A stretch of DNA of 64,000 nucleotides from Hyaloscypha bicolor E (Eukaryota > Ascomycota > Leotiomycetes > Helotiales > Hyaloscyphaceae): NCBI RefSeq assembly GCF_002865645.1, contig NW_020194637.1, forward strand, positions 434,001 to 498,000. Reading direction: 5' to 3'. A program made the position numbers and the translations under genes. Shown here piece after piece: positions 22,627 to 34,140 of the stretch (positions are counted from its first letter, which is position 1; each line of letters starts with the position of its first letter). The notes below the pieces were generated by a model. That model saw only the letters and a program-made list of their open reading frames with translations. It did no database searches and was not told where the DNA came from.

Positions 22627-23569
22627 TACAGTCAGAAGCGAATAGGGGATGGGTGGTAGTTTTGATGCAATAAGAAGACTCGATACGAATGGAAAAAGAG
22701 GGAACGAGGATGGAAGTGAGACTCTGCTCAGTTCCCTTTATACATGTTCGCTTGAAGATCTCAGCTGGAGGTCGCAGGGGCCTGGACTCCACCACTCGTA
22801 CTTTCAGAGTCGGGGACATCATACTCTAGGATCCTCGCGATTGTCGAGGACGCTATCGAGCATATCCTGGGGTCCAAATACGATTGAACGTCGGGTGAGG
22901 ATTTTGCGACAAGCTGGAAAGGCTCCCCATGAATATGAGTAAAGGGAAGGCGTCCATTTAGGGTGGGGAGGTGGTGTCGATCAGACACCAAGGATAGAAA
23001 AGTACTCGCGTAAGTCCGCCAAACGCCGAGCTCCTGCGAAGCATCCTCTGTTGATCTCGGATCCCGAAATCTCGATTCCGAGATACGTGGACAGAGAGAA
23101 TGCAACGGGGAGTTTGCTTACGAACTCTGCTGTTGGAATTGTCTGACGTTGGCGGGGGGGATCAGGGACCAAAACCTGCAACTCATTCATTGATTCGCCT
23201 AATTTAGCGGCACGCAGCCCGGGTCTTTCAGAGACTTGTCAGGGGTGTTCTCCAGGCTCTGAGCACTAAATTTTCCTTGAGCAGTACCCCGAACTTCCCC
23301 ACAGGGACACGCTTATTCGCGAAAGAAGCACTCATTTTCTCCCACTCTTCCATCAATTCTCTCAACATTGCCAAGGTTATTTCCCATCCATCCATCTTTT
23401 CCCTGTCTCTATGCCTCGAGCGCCATCTTTTTACCTCCAATAGGGCAAAATTTTTAAATTGACGCCTAGGGCTATAATCAACTGCATTGGCGTCAGACTT
23501 CTCCTGTTCTTTTCTTCCGCCCCAAGAACAGAAGATCGACTTACCGGAGCCTTGATTGAATAATACCAG
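22627..23569. other. intergenic with unassigned coding-like frames
   Basis: Two overlapping minus-strand frames (23190-22981 and 23105-22761) have coding-like composition (EFVSKLPVAFSLSTYLGIE; RLPFTHIHGEPFQLVAK) but I recognise neither and cannot join them. They may be another gene remnant. Confidence 0.3.
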
Positions 23570-24960
23570 CTATATCAAGAAGTATGGGACAGAAATATTT
23601 CTGGTGTGTAAAGAATATGGCAAAATAGAAAGGTCACAAGCGACAGCGCCTCCTGCTGATTCAACCACTCCTAAGATCAAAGCGTAGCGGATGATTTCCT
23701 CAGGACTCTCAGCTAAGGAACCAGCCACCCAATTGCAGAAGCTATCCCGCCATCGCAAGTACTTCAGCATCATTCTACGCAAGGTACTTACTTGTGAACC
23801 AGGGCGCTTTGAACCAAATTGGCAATTTCTCATTGATCGACGCGGGAGAAATACTCACAAGTTCACCTGGTGGGAAATATACTGGGCCCATCCTCGACTC
23901 AAACCACAATCCACGCAGTCAAGAGCAAGCCTGTGATGCCAGTATCCATATTTGATCTTAATAGGAGTCCCTCTGCTCTCCCCCGCAACTCTACACAATG
24001 TTTGGAAGTTTTTGGACTTACGACCACAGCCCAAACCCAACTTCCAATAACCTTGGACATCCCGATACACGCTCACTCTGCTCTTGCGTTCTAACTTACC
24101 CCTCGCCAATCTAGAAAGCCACGCAGAATCGCGTTCGCGGTGATCTGAGCCGGAGACGAGATGAGCGAATCCAAGCCTCGAGAACGAACGCTGAAATAGA
24201 GTGACAGGTAAGAGCCGCGCCGATGTAGGAGAGGAAATGTGGCGTATAGCGATAGAGGGACAAGCAAGAGAAATTTCTTCCCAATGGCAAGCTTTACGAG
24301 CGCTTTTGGCTCCTCTCTGGTTGAGGTTTCCTTTCCCATGTCGACTAGGGTGCTGTCTGTTCTTCGGACGCCTTTTGGCTGGGAAAGGAGGAGGACGATG
24401 AAGGGACCGAGACATTCTGTATTGTATCAGGAATCCACTTTATACATTTGAGAGGGAAGGGCATTTTATGAGGGGCAACGAAGACTGTGTATGTTTTCCA
24501 GTTTAGTTTCCCTGTGCTCTTGATGCTATAATCTGTCAATTCATCAACGTTTACTTATAAAGAGGAGGGATGGGACGCACTGGGAACTAGATTGATAATC
24601 CCGCCGAGGATTGAACCACTCTTCAGTCCAAGGAAGCAAACTGTTCCCTAAGGATGAGAATGAAACTCACATATTTTGATATGCAAGCCGGTATACTAAA
24701 TATCGTCCCCGTTTATAAGCTTCTGGGTTTGATATCCGTCTATTAGTCAGGAAGGAAAAAGGGTTGTGAGGATGGTACTCACAACCAATCGTAATTGCAG
24801 CCTCAGCAGACCAGAAGATGCCAGCCGTGATTCCACATGCCGCCGAGAGAGGGGGGGAGGCTCGGTTGCGTTGTGGTGTTTGCTTCTACCGTACGCATTT
24901 GTGAGATTGCCGAAGGTCACCTTTCCATCTGGTTTATGCTTGCGAATTATTATGTAGGAA
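23570..24960 (-). pseudogene. decayed UNC93-like MFS transporter
   Basis: Blocks in family order, read 5' to 3' on the minus strand: ITAGIFWSAEAAITIG near 24790-24830, NPEAYKRGRYLVYRLAYQNM near 24672-24730, GSILGGIINL near 24600, GKLNWKTYTVFVAP near 24480, GPFIVLLLS to KKFLLLVPLSLYA, YLSLYFSVRSRGLDSLISS and FLDW at 24410-24100, WVWAVV near 24040, GWAQYISHQVN near 23875, and LAESPEEIIRYALI then VVESAGGA at 23720-23640. Introns with good borders separate most blocks. Lesions: TAG at 24091-24093 and TGA at 24073-24075 (each one C-to-T or G-to-A step from a sense codon), and a donor that reads AT instead of GT at 24468-24469. The N-terminal third could not be traced. The family is fungal UNC93-like MFS, function poorly known. 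Confidence 0.65.
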
Positions 24961-25234
24961 TTAGATTCGTCGCAATCTAGGCAGTTTAAAAGAGGAAGCA
25001 CCTACGCGGGACAATACGAGCGACACTAATACTTCCATTTGCTTGCCACTCCCACCTGTAACTATGTCCCGGCACCTCCTCCTCAACTTTTCGCCTCACT
25101 CCCTCAAAATCACCTCCCGGAGTCACTTCTTACTAATATTCCCCTATGACTCTGTTTCCCACATTCGATTGCTGTATCGTTTCTTTGGAGCACAGGTATA
25201 CTTAGCGCACATCTTTTCGTGGTACGAAGAAAAC

Positions 25235-25310
25235 GGCATAAAGGATCGGGAATGCAGGGCATTTAGTGGCCTTCATAAAATAATGCCCTGTATTCCCGAT
25301 ACTTTATGCC
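25235..25310. mobile_element. CATAAAG-ended inverted-repeat element, copy 1 (76 bp)
   Basis: Nearly a pure hairpin. The left end GGCATAAAGGATCGGGAATG and the right end, reverse-complemented (GGCATAAAGTATCGGGAATA), match with few differences and share GCAGGGCAT/ACAGGGCAT further in. Only about 16 bp separate the arms. It belongs to the same family as copies at 26277 and 34743. No target duplication is obvious. Confidence 0.7.
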
Positions 25311-26276
25311 ATTGTCATCGTAGAAGTCGGAACTTCGCGTTGAACGTATTCTGCCAGAGAGATGCTGGAATTGATGAAAATTTCTCCTCTTGTTTCATAC
25401 TGCTCAGAGCTTAGGTATCTTTGACTTGACTGGAGTGGAGAAAATACCAGATTTTTGAGTAGCCAAGCTCGTGAAGATCAGCCATGACGGATTTACAGTC
25501 GACCATCAGCATTGATCTTGTGTAAAAGAAGTATTTCGAACTCTTCATTTGCATTTTTTACATTCTTCGCAAGTACCGTCCTATTCGGTGGTCTCCCCAG
25601 TTCCTCAAGAGCAGTGAACCCAAACGCGTGGGCAACGTCGCTCTAATCCTGTGGTGTCTTGATTGGGATGCCGCAGAATAGCACTGCCCCTCCATATCTC
25701 TGTATCAGGGAGAAAAATACCCCTGATTCGGAAACTGAGATCAGTACCGCGATAGAGTTGGTCCATGGCCATCATTGAGGGGGAAGACAGCAGAGATACC
25801 GGCCATCTGTCTCTCATAAAGGAAGCGTTCAAAAAGCCTGATACTACTATCACTCGTGGAATAACAGTGAAGCAAAAAGTTTCCAGATAAAAGTGGGAAT
25901 ACAAACATCGTGGCGTAGAAGGGCTCCTAATGCCAAGATATGACTCAAAGTACTGCAACTAATAGCAACTACTGACTTTCACTTGATTCCCATTCAGGGG
26001 CATAGTTCCTGAGAGTCTTCAGAAGGATCAGAGATGGGATGCACAAGAGATTTTGAAAGGATAGTTAGAGATGGTGCAATTGGAAAGTGACATAACGCAA
26101 TGGAATTTATGGAGAAAGGCCTTGACACTAGCCGCGCACTGATCTCTCTTCTCGCTTAATTCAGGGGTAGCCCGAGTGAAAGTTATCTGCTTTTGCAACT
26201 GTTACAAGCACTCAGCACTACATTCGAGGGTAATATTATCTTGTGGGTGGGTTCTACGTAGTCAACGGCATAAAGT

Positions 26277-26974
26277 AACGGGAATACAAGGCATACGAGC
26301 AGGTTCGGGGCTGCGAAGGCACTAATGCGTGTGATTTAAAGGCTTATACTTGCTATAAAGCCCTATCCCTTCGTCCGGCGAGACATAGTCCACGCTAGCA
26401 AGGGGGCCTGGCTCAGACTGTACGGAGGTACAGCCCATAAGTATTCATATAGCGCTAGCAGGGGTCTGAACTTCAAACCCTTACAACGCAACTACGAAAT
26501 GCTATAAAAAACAGAAAAATAAAATAGCATAATAGCATACATATATGAGATGATAATCGAGTTTACTAGGCGCCTTTATGTCACGATTTGAAAGAGTTAT
26601 GAGGGTTTAAATTTTCATAGACCCCGGTCGATTCGGTTGCTATGTGAATACTTATGGGCTGTACCTCCGTAAAGTCGTACCTTTGCTTAAAAACTTATTA
26701 GTCATCTATCGCCTTTTCGCCCTGAGCCAGGCCCCCTTGCTAGCGTGGACTATGTCTCGCCGGACGAAGGGATAACGTCTGAGCGCTATAGTTGCCCTGC
26801 TAACAAAACTATAACCCTTGAACATTTTCCACAACCTTACCTATGGCTTACAGCACACTTTTAGGACAGCGGCCTGGAGAAATAGAGGACTTTAGTGGTT
26901 AATTGCAGTGGAAATTTGATACCCTGAGAGCCTTAAACTTGCGCGCATATCCTGTATTCCCGTCACTTCATGCC
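26277..26974. mobile_element. CATAAAG-ended inverted-repeat element, copy 2 (698 bp)
   Basis: Left end GGCATAAAGTAACGGGAATA and right end (reverse complement) GGCATGAAGTGACGGGAATA define the termini. The interior contains a second, longer inverted repeat (26365-26772). No open frame of note, so non-autonomous. Confidence 0.65.
26365..26772. repeat. long internal foldback (inverted repeat) inside copy 2
   Basis: The left arm 26365-26416 and right arm 26722-26772 are reverse complements over about 50 bp without visible mismatch (core TAGTCCACGCTAGCAAGGGG). An inner pair, 26421-26453 and 26639-26671, also matches over about 33 bp (core TACAGCCCATAAGTATTCA) with one or two differences. The right arm carries an extra 50 bp between the two stems. 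Transcribed RNA would form a long hairpin. Confidence 0.8.
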
Positions 26975-27415
26975 GTTGTCTCCGTATACTCGCTTTCACT
27001 GGATCTTCATTTCTCTATCCGGAGGCATAGGTACAAATTATCAATACTATTTGGGTAACTGTCAGTGTGCCAAATTAGGTTGCCAGGAAACAAGTAAGAT
27101 AGATACTCTTCAAAGGAGTTTGAGGTGGAAAGGGGGAAACGGTGAATAACCAAGCGAGGCTTTTTGATTCACACATGATCAGAGAGAAATCGCTATTCGG
27201 AAGGTCAACGTATTTCCATTCATTTACTTTCTGAGTTCTATCGTCTCGATGTTGACTCGCAAGTTCACTAGATAGAGAAAAAGTTGGTCTTGGGGAACAG
27301 TAAACAGTGCAATAAGTGTATATTTATGTCCTTCTAATCATTGGATCCTCCCTGCTTTAAACCCTTTACATTCTCCTGAGTGATTTCAGGTTGGCTGGAA
27401 ACGTCGAGTACCTGC

Positions 27416-27940
27416 CAGTGTGTCAAATGAGTAGAGTAGAGTAGAGTAGAGTAGTGGGTCCTACTCATACTCTACTCAAGCTACTCATGAGTAGTGTGAG
27501 TAGTGTGAGTAGGTACCCACGTGACAGACTAGCCCAATAAGGTAAGCCTCCCGTCTAGCGCCGCTCTAGCGCCAGGTATCTACCCAATTAGGCAGTGGCA
27601 TTACTTAGTAAGCAAGACAGGGGAAATCACCAGAATCAAGATTCTAAAGAGCATAACTAGTTTATTATTATAGAAAATTAGTATTTAGCTAGCCTTATAT
27701 AAGCCCTAACTTACCTTTACTAGGGCTACTTAATAAATACCTGTATTATTTAATTATTATTAAATAAATCTTAATTTATTCCTGTCACGTGACGGCTACT
27801 TATAACTACTCATACTACTCATGAGTATATACTCTACTCTACTCAGATTTTTAGGAAATTACGCTACTCATATTCTACTCACGCTACTCATGAATATTCA
27901 TGAGTAGTATGAGTAGCATGAGTAGTTCTTTGACACACTG
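27416..27940. mobile_element. hAT-type MITE, 525 bp, with 8-bp target duplication
   Basis: Same ends as the 10-kb copy (CAGTGTGTCAAA / TTTGACACACTG), flanked by the direct repeat GTACCTGC (27408-27415 and 27941-27948). The first 60 bp repeat GAGTA units and GTGGGTCCTACTCATACTC exactly as in the short copy. The middle (27540-27790) is AT-rich unique DNA, and the right side again carries TACTC repeats. No coding capacity. The short copy may be an internal deletion derivative of this form or the reverse. Confidence 0.9.
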
Positions 27941-28323
27941 GTACCTGCCAAGTACACGACTTGGATCCCCAGAGACTTCACCAAGAAAGTTGTCAAATAA
28001 ACCCTCCTTCGTAGGCTCAATCTCTTTGAAGCGTTCGGGACTGAATGAATAGTAAATATGGTATTGTAACCAATCCTCCTTTCGCGTCTCGCGAATCCCG
28101 TCTTTTGGGCCCTCGTAATTATCACTCGGTGCCATTGCTTCGGATCGCCCATCAAGCCAATCTTTATTTGGGCCTCGTGAACTGTCCCTTTTTGCTATTT
28201 TCCATTGTTGCTGTCGCCGGAAGATGCATTATTACTTGGAGATGCTGGTTGATTGATAATCGAGATTTTTGTGTTCTCCACGTAGTCTAATTGTCCAATT
28301 GATCTGTTATGTATCTTTCTGTA

Positions 28324-29705
28324 ACCGAAGTCCCTATCAAAAGCACGACCCCACCAAAAGCACGTTTTACATAAAAATAGTTTAATTAATTAAAAAATAA
28401 CCACTTTATAAAATGGTCTAATTTTTTAAATATAGGATCTTTCAAATAGTTAGAATATACTTTGTATATTATATAATCAAAATACTTAATACTTCTTAAT
28501 ATAATAAGCTTTTTCTTATTTTAGTTATATATAATAAATATTAATATAATTTTTATATTATATAATATTATAAAGTAAAAAAATTCTAGATTTACTATTT
28601 TATAATATTAAAATTAATATATATATTAAAATTCTATATATTATAAGTATAAAAGGCTTAATTATAAAACTAATAATTTTAATTTTTTAATTTTTTAATT
28701 TTTTAATTTTTAATTTTAAATAAAAAAGTATTTATAAGATATAAAAATAAGATATAAAGTTATATACAATATTTTATATAAGAACTAATATTTTAAATAT
28801 AAAAATCCTAATTATTAAGGCTTTATATAAATAAATATAATAAATATATATATTATTAATTACTTAATATTAAATTTATAAATATTATATTAATATATAT
28901 AAGAATCTCTTTATTATTTTTATTTAATTATGTTTTGAAGTTATATTTATAATAAAAAGTTTATACTATTTTTATTAATATCTTATAAATTAATAATAAT
29001 TAAGAGATTTATATATTAAATAATTAAAAAAGCTTATATAAAATTATAATAAAGATATTACTTAAGGAATATTTAAATGAAATCTATTAAAATAAATATT
29101 AGCTTAAAGAAATTATAATTATTATATAAGATTATTAATAAAGTCAATATTATTAGTTTTTTATAATATCTTAAAATAAGATATTTTCAAAATTATAAAA
29201 TTAAATATATAAAGAGCTTTTAATAAAGATTAAGTAATAAATAGATATCTTATATATAATATTAGAAATAAAATTAATAATTTTATTATATATGCTTTAT
29301 TAACTTTTATTTTATAAAAAGTTTTTAAAAAATATATTTTTATAAAAAAATTAACTTAAACTTGGATTTTATTTAGAAATAATAAGTTTTAATAAATTAC
29401 TTCTATATATTTTAAGTTACTATAACAAATAAAATATAGCTTATATAATTTTATATTATTTTTTATATTTATTATTAAAATATATTAAAAGTTAATAAAT
29501 TAAATGAAATATATATCTTCTGAAATATTTTCTTTAATTATACAAAATACTTTATTATTATTTTATTTTATTGTTTTATTATATATATAGAGCTTATATA
29601 TGAAATATTATATAAAACGGATTTATAGTTATCTAATTATTAAGAAATAAAAAATTCTCTAAATCGTGCTTTTGGTGGGGTCGTGCTTTTGGTAGGGAGT
29701 TCGGT
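28324..29705. mobile_element. AT-saturated DNA transposon with 41-bp inverted ends (Tc1/mariner-like, RIP-decayed)
   Basis: The ends are imperfect inverted repeats of about 41 bp: ACCGAAGTCCCTATCAAAAG on the left, ACCGAACTCCCTACCAAAAG from the right. Both continue into CACGACCCCACCAAAAGCACG, so the terminal repeat itself contains a direct repeat of CAAAAGCACG. TA flanks both ends (28322-28323, 29706-29707), as for Tc1/mariner elements. Between the GC-containing ends, about 1.3 kb is almost only A and T with no open frame. That is the expected product of heavy C-to-T/G-to-A mutation of a former transposase gene, but the original coding content cannot be read. Confidence 0.75.
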
Positions 29706-30404
29706 TACAGTCGACTTTAAAGGCGTGATGTGGTGGCAAAGTGCGCAAGATCGGGAGATGAACAGGAAAATTTGTTGCGGAGAAACGGCCACTTTTTATA
29801 AGCATTTCTCAGAGATTCTTCGGGGGGCTGGCGTGACGTGAATGCAAGCAAAAGTCAACCGCATTAGAACTTATGGTTCTGAATGAATAATAAGCGATCA
29901 AGCTTAAAGTGCTCTGATTGCATTACCAGGTGCTCGCCCCACCCCAGCTGCCCCTTTTATTCCTCGCTTGGAGAGTCATCGGGTTTTCGCGAGGAGCTGC
30001 TGATGCGAAGCCTGGAGCTTATTTCACCGCAAGAGGTGTGGGCGCCACGAAGTATGCTCTTTCTTAAAAGCATCATGAAGTCTGTTCCGAAATGCCAAAG
30101 TGGGTAATGTGATTCCAAGCCGGAATTCTTTTTATTTTGTCCTGCTATCCCCCATTTCCGCAGCTCCCGCATTAGCCCTTCCCTTCCGCTTCTCGCAATT
30201 CGCTTTCGAATGTTCCCAATTTCAACCAATCAAATTTCACGTTACGCAGCGACTTATTCAGCACGCTGCATACCTTTGGTTATGTCCGGTCACGCTTAGT
30301 AGTTCATTACTCAAGGAGCTATATAAGTGAATCGACCCAATGGAGTTTCCCTCTCATTTCATTCAAGCGTCTCAAACAATTGCAAACCAACTCCATCCGA
30401 CACA

Positions 30405-31370
30405 ATGGCAACAATGCAAGCCCTCCTCCTCAGGAAAGACATCCCAGGCGCAGCGCCAACTCTCACCCTCACCACCGTCCCCAAACCAACACTCACCCCA
30501 GGCCACCTCCTCGTCAAAGTCCACGCCTCAGCAATCCACCCTTCTGACCTCATAAACGCCAAAGGCGCTTTCCCCTTCACCACTTTTCCGCGGATCCCAG
30601 GGCGCGACTATTCTGGCACTATCGTGGAAGGCCCTCCGTCCCTCGTCGGCACGGAAGTCTACGGCACATCAGGCTTCACGCAAGCCTTCTCCCTCGATGG
30701 AGCGCAGGCTGAATATATCCTCGTTCCCGAGGCGGCCGTTGCTCCGAAACCGAAGAATCTGAGCGCCGTGCAGGCAGCGACGTTGGGCGTGCCGTTCACG
30801 ACTGCGAATTTGGTACTGAGGAGGGCGGCGTGCAAGGAGGGTGATGTTGTGTTGGTTCTTGGGGCCAATGGTGCTGTCGGTTCGGCGGCCGTGCAGTTGG
30901 CGAAGAATATTGGCGCGAAAGTACTCATGGGTACGAGAGATGAGAAGGGGGATGTGAATACCACTTCTGACCCCGAACTGAAGAAGATCGACGAATTGAC
31001 TTCAGGGAAAGGTGTAGATGTTGTGGTTGATACTGTGGGCCAGCCCGGGTTGACGAAAGCTGCGGTTGCGAAATTGGGGAGAGGTGGCAGGCTGGCGTTT
31101 ATCACAGCACCCAGGATGGGAGTCACGGAGTTGGGTGTTGAGATGTTGGATTTTTATCGGATGGAGAAGACGCTTGTTGGGTGTAATACGCTTTCATATT
31201 CGGTAGAGGAATTTGCGGAGGAGTTGAAGGCTTTGACTCCGAAGTTTGAGGATGGCGGCTTGAAGGCTGCAGCGCCGGGAGAGTGGAATGAGTTGAAGTT
31301 AGAAGATGGCGTGCAGGCATATGAGAGAGCTGGCCAGAGGGGCGGTGGTAAGTTTGTTATTGTGGCATGA
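30405..31370 (+). CDS. zinc-less MDR oxidoreductase (quinone oxidoreductase-like)
   Basis: Intronless protein of 321 aa from the ATG at 30405 (an in-frame ATG at 30327 is less likely because the family starts near MQALLLRKD). GroES-like N-terminal half (HASAIHPSDLINAKG, IPGRDYSGTIVEG, GTEVYGTSG), then a Rossmann NADPH site (VLVLGANGAVGSAAVQLAKN near residues 150-170) and VDVVVDTVGQPGL. The Cys/His set for catalytic and structural zinc is absent, as in quinone reductases. It likely reduces quinones or enones with NADPH in the cytosol. A TATATAAG box lies about 85 bp upstream of the ATG. Physiological substrate unknown. Confidence 0.88.
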   Translation: MATMQALLLRKDIPGAAPTLTLTTVPKPTLTPGHLLVKVHASAIHPSDLINAKGAFPFTTFPRIPGRDYSGTIVEGPPSLVGTEVYGTSGFTQAFSLDGAQAEYILVPEAAVAPKPKNLSAVQAATLGVPFTTANLVLRRAACKEGDVVLVLGANGAVGSAAVQLAKNIGAKVLMGTRDEKGDVNTTSDPELKKIDELTSGKGVDVVVDTVGQPGLTKAAVAKLGRGGRLAFITAPRMGVTELGVEMLDFYRMEKTLVGCNTLSYSVEEFAEELKALTPKFEDGGLKAAAPGEWNELKLEDGVQAYERAGQRGGGKFVIVA

Positions 31371-32206
31371 TTTTTCTGAGGAAGTTTATAGAGTCTTTGC
31401 TTTCCCACTGCGGACAGATCGAGGATGAATAACTTGCCAAGCTCCACGAAGCAGATGCAGAATGAGTAAGAGGGGCGGGAAACGAAAGACCTGCACCAAA
31501 AGTGTAAGCCGTGTGGAATATGGATAGCCTAAACATAAGGATTGCTATTGGAGATTGTGTACTGAATTTTGTAGATAGAGCAGGGTGAACTCATGAAGTT
31601 AATCTAAATCGCCTTCTGGAGCAGGCAATATTATGGATCACGTGACTCTGATTCCCTCTCCCAATGTTTTGCAGCGATGATCTTCAGGGCAAAGTACTCT
31701 GCTTGAAGTCACCTTATTCAATGCTTCATTTGCTTGAAAAGGTCGTATCGAGAGGTCCAGATCGAGACTCCGTTCTTGTTACCCGACTCCAGCGGGGTCA
31801 AATGCGGGGCAATCCAGTGTCGATCACCAGCGGCACATGCAGAACCACTGAAAAGCCCTTCGTAAGAGGGTGATTTTAATACGAGAGAAAGTATATATCC
31901 TACTCCCATCGCCGATCCCTTCTCATTCGTCCCTCGTGAAAGTTGTACTGCATACACCCGTACTGGGAGTTGACTCGCTTTTTGCCTGCCCCTCGCTTGT
32001 CATTCCCCTTTCGAGGTTCTGTGGCTGCCAACACCTCGGCCCAGCGCTGCCCCAGACACCGAGACGCCGTTTGAGCCTGATCTAACTGTGCCCTTTTCTA
32101 GACTTCACCTCTCTTCGACATTCCATTCATCTCTTCTTCTTATATACATCCTTCAAAGCGTGGATTTTGTGTGTTACTCTCGTGTCACTCCGCACTCACC
32201 GCCAAA
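31371..32206. other. intergenic, promoter of the acyl-CoA ligase
   Basis: About 840 bp with no gene. A TATATCC-like box lies near 31892, and the CT-rich stretch 32085-32160 looks like leader sequence of the ligase gene. Confidence 0.4.
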
Positions 32207-34140
32207 ATGCCCATCCACGCCCGCTGGACGATCCCCATCCCTGTGTGCTCCCTCCAAACCTTCCTCTTCAATCCTTCAATCGGTCTCTCGCCCGATAAAC
32301 CCGCCTTCTACGATGCCGACCGCCCAGACACGCACTTCCTTACTCGCGAGACCGTCCGATTGTGGTCTCTGCGCTTCGCCGCCGGGCTGCGGAAAGCAGG
32401 GCTGCAGCCTGGGGATCGCGTCCTGCTGTTCTCGGGGAACAGTTTGTTTTGCCCGATTGTGTTGTTGGGGATTGTGATGGCGGGTGGGATCTTCACGGGT
32501 GCAAATCCCGGGTTTGTGGCCAGGGAGTTGGCGTATCAGTTGAAGGACTCAGATGCTAAGTTTTTGATATGTGCTGATGGGAGTTTGGAGCTTGGCATCG
32601 AAGCTGCTGAAAGTATCGGGTGGTCGAAGGAGAGAATTTTCAGATTTGATGATGAACTTTTCGAAGGTACTGGAGGGCCAAGACTGGGGACTAGACATTG
32701 GGCTACTTTGATCGAGAGTGAAGAGGTGGGGAGGAAGTTCAAGTGGTATGAGCCAGCAGACCCGAAAGATACGACTTGTTGCTTGAATTACAGCTCTGGG
32801 ACGACAGGAGTGCCCAAAGGAGTGATGATTACGCACTACGCTTATGTGGCGAATGCAATCCAGTTTGCGCATCTGTCGAGCTTGCATCCAGACCATGAGC
32901 ACCGGACGAAGACTTCGTTAGCTACCCCCTCCCTCCGTTTCTCGGAAGGTTTCTAACAAGGGCCAGGAAATGGCTCTGTTTCCTCCCCTTCTACCATGCT
33001 ATGGCGCAGACGATCTTCATTGCTGGTGGCCTAGCACGCGGTATTCCCGTGTACATCATGAAGAAATTCGACTTTGTCCAGATGCTCGAAAATGTGCAGA
33101 AATACCGCATCTCCACCTTGACCATGGTTCCACCAATCGTTGTGGTAAGTCCCCCAACTCCCCACCCCTTCGGTCTCCCAATTGACCATAATCAGGCTCT
33201 CGCCAAATCCCCCCTAACGAAAAAGTACGATCTCAGCAGCATCCGCGACATCGGGTCCGGCGCTGCACCGCTGAGTGGCGAAGTAATCGAAGAATGCGAG
33301 GCTCTCTGGCCCTCGAGAGACAGGAGATTAGTGCAAGGCTGGGGAATGACGGAAGCTACGTGCTCGCTGCTTGGCTGGGACCTGACGAGCGAGATTGATC
33401 CGAATTCAGTCGGCGAGTTGAATGCAAATTGTAGCGCGAAGATTATGGATGCGGAGGGGAAGAAGGAGGTGCCTGTTGGTGAGAGGGGGGAGATTTGGGT
33501 GCAGGCTCCGAAGTACGTCTCGTTCATTTTCCTTTTTCCCCTATTAAAATATTCAATTGAATTGTGAGTATGGAAGGAGACGGTGCTGATGATAGGGGAT
33601 AGCCTCATGAAAGGCTACTGGCGCAACGCCCCCGCCACAAACGAAATCTTTGTTGAACAATCCGACGGCCGCTGGATGCGCACAGGAGACATCGCCTACG
33701 TCAACGAAAAAGGCTACTTCTTCATTGTCGACAGGATGAAAGAGCTTATCAAGGTTAAGGGGAACCAAGTTGCGCCGGCGGAGCTGGAAGCGCTGTTGCT
33801 GGAGCATCCGGCTGTGCAGGATGCATGTGTGGTTGGTGTCGTGATTAAGGGCGAAGAGGTGCCGAGGGCGTATGTTGTGCCCCAGCAGGGGAAGGGAAGT
33901 GGAGACTTAGAGGGGGAGATTCAGAAGTGGTTTAGGGAGAGGACGAGTAGGTATAAATGGTTGGTTGGGGGCATGGGTTTTGTTGAGGCTATTCCGAAAA
34001 ACCCAGTATGTTTATGGCCCTCCTTACTTCTCGCTGTTCCTGCTAACGAGACGAAGTCGGGTAAAATCCTGCGGAAAATCATGAGAGAAAAGGCGAAGGC
34101 GGAAGTTGGGGATAAAGATCCTGTGCAGGCGAAGTTGTAG
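32207..34140 (+). CDS. 4-coumarate-CoA-ligase-like acyl-CoA synthetase with peroxisomal signal
   Basis: Five exons (32207-32916, 32967-33144, 33196-33512, 33603-34005, 34057-34140) join to 563 aa, the usual length; introns are 50-90 nt. It carries the ANL-superfamily core motifs: YSSGTTGVPKGV (phosphate loop, near residue 196), GWGMTEATC, TGDIAYVNEKGYFFIVDR with the hinge, IKVKGNQVAP, and SGKILRK with the catalytic Lys near the end. It activates a carboxylic acid with ATP to the acyl-adenylate and then to the CoA thioester. The C-terminus ends in AKL, a peroxisomal targeting tripeptide, so the likely site is the peroxisome, for example activation of phenylpropanoid or fatty acids for beta-oxidation. 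Exact substrate unknown. Confidence 0.92.

Larger units (their letters stand above)
24961..30404. other. gene-poor, repeat-rich region
   Basis: About 5.4 kb with no protein gene I can defend. It holds two CATAAAG-ended inverted-repeat elements, an internal long foldback, a 525-bp hAT MITE and a 1.4-kb AT-saturated element, all listed separately. The last 600 bp are ordinary unique DNA with the promoter of the next gene (TATATAAG at 30321). Confidence 0.6.
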
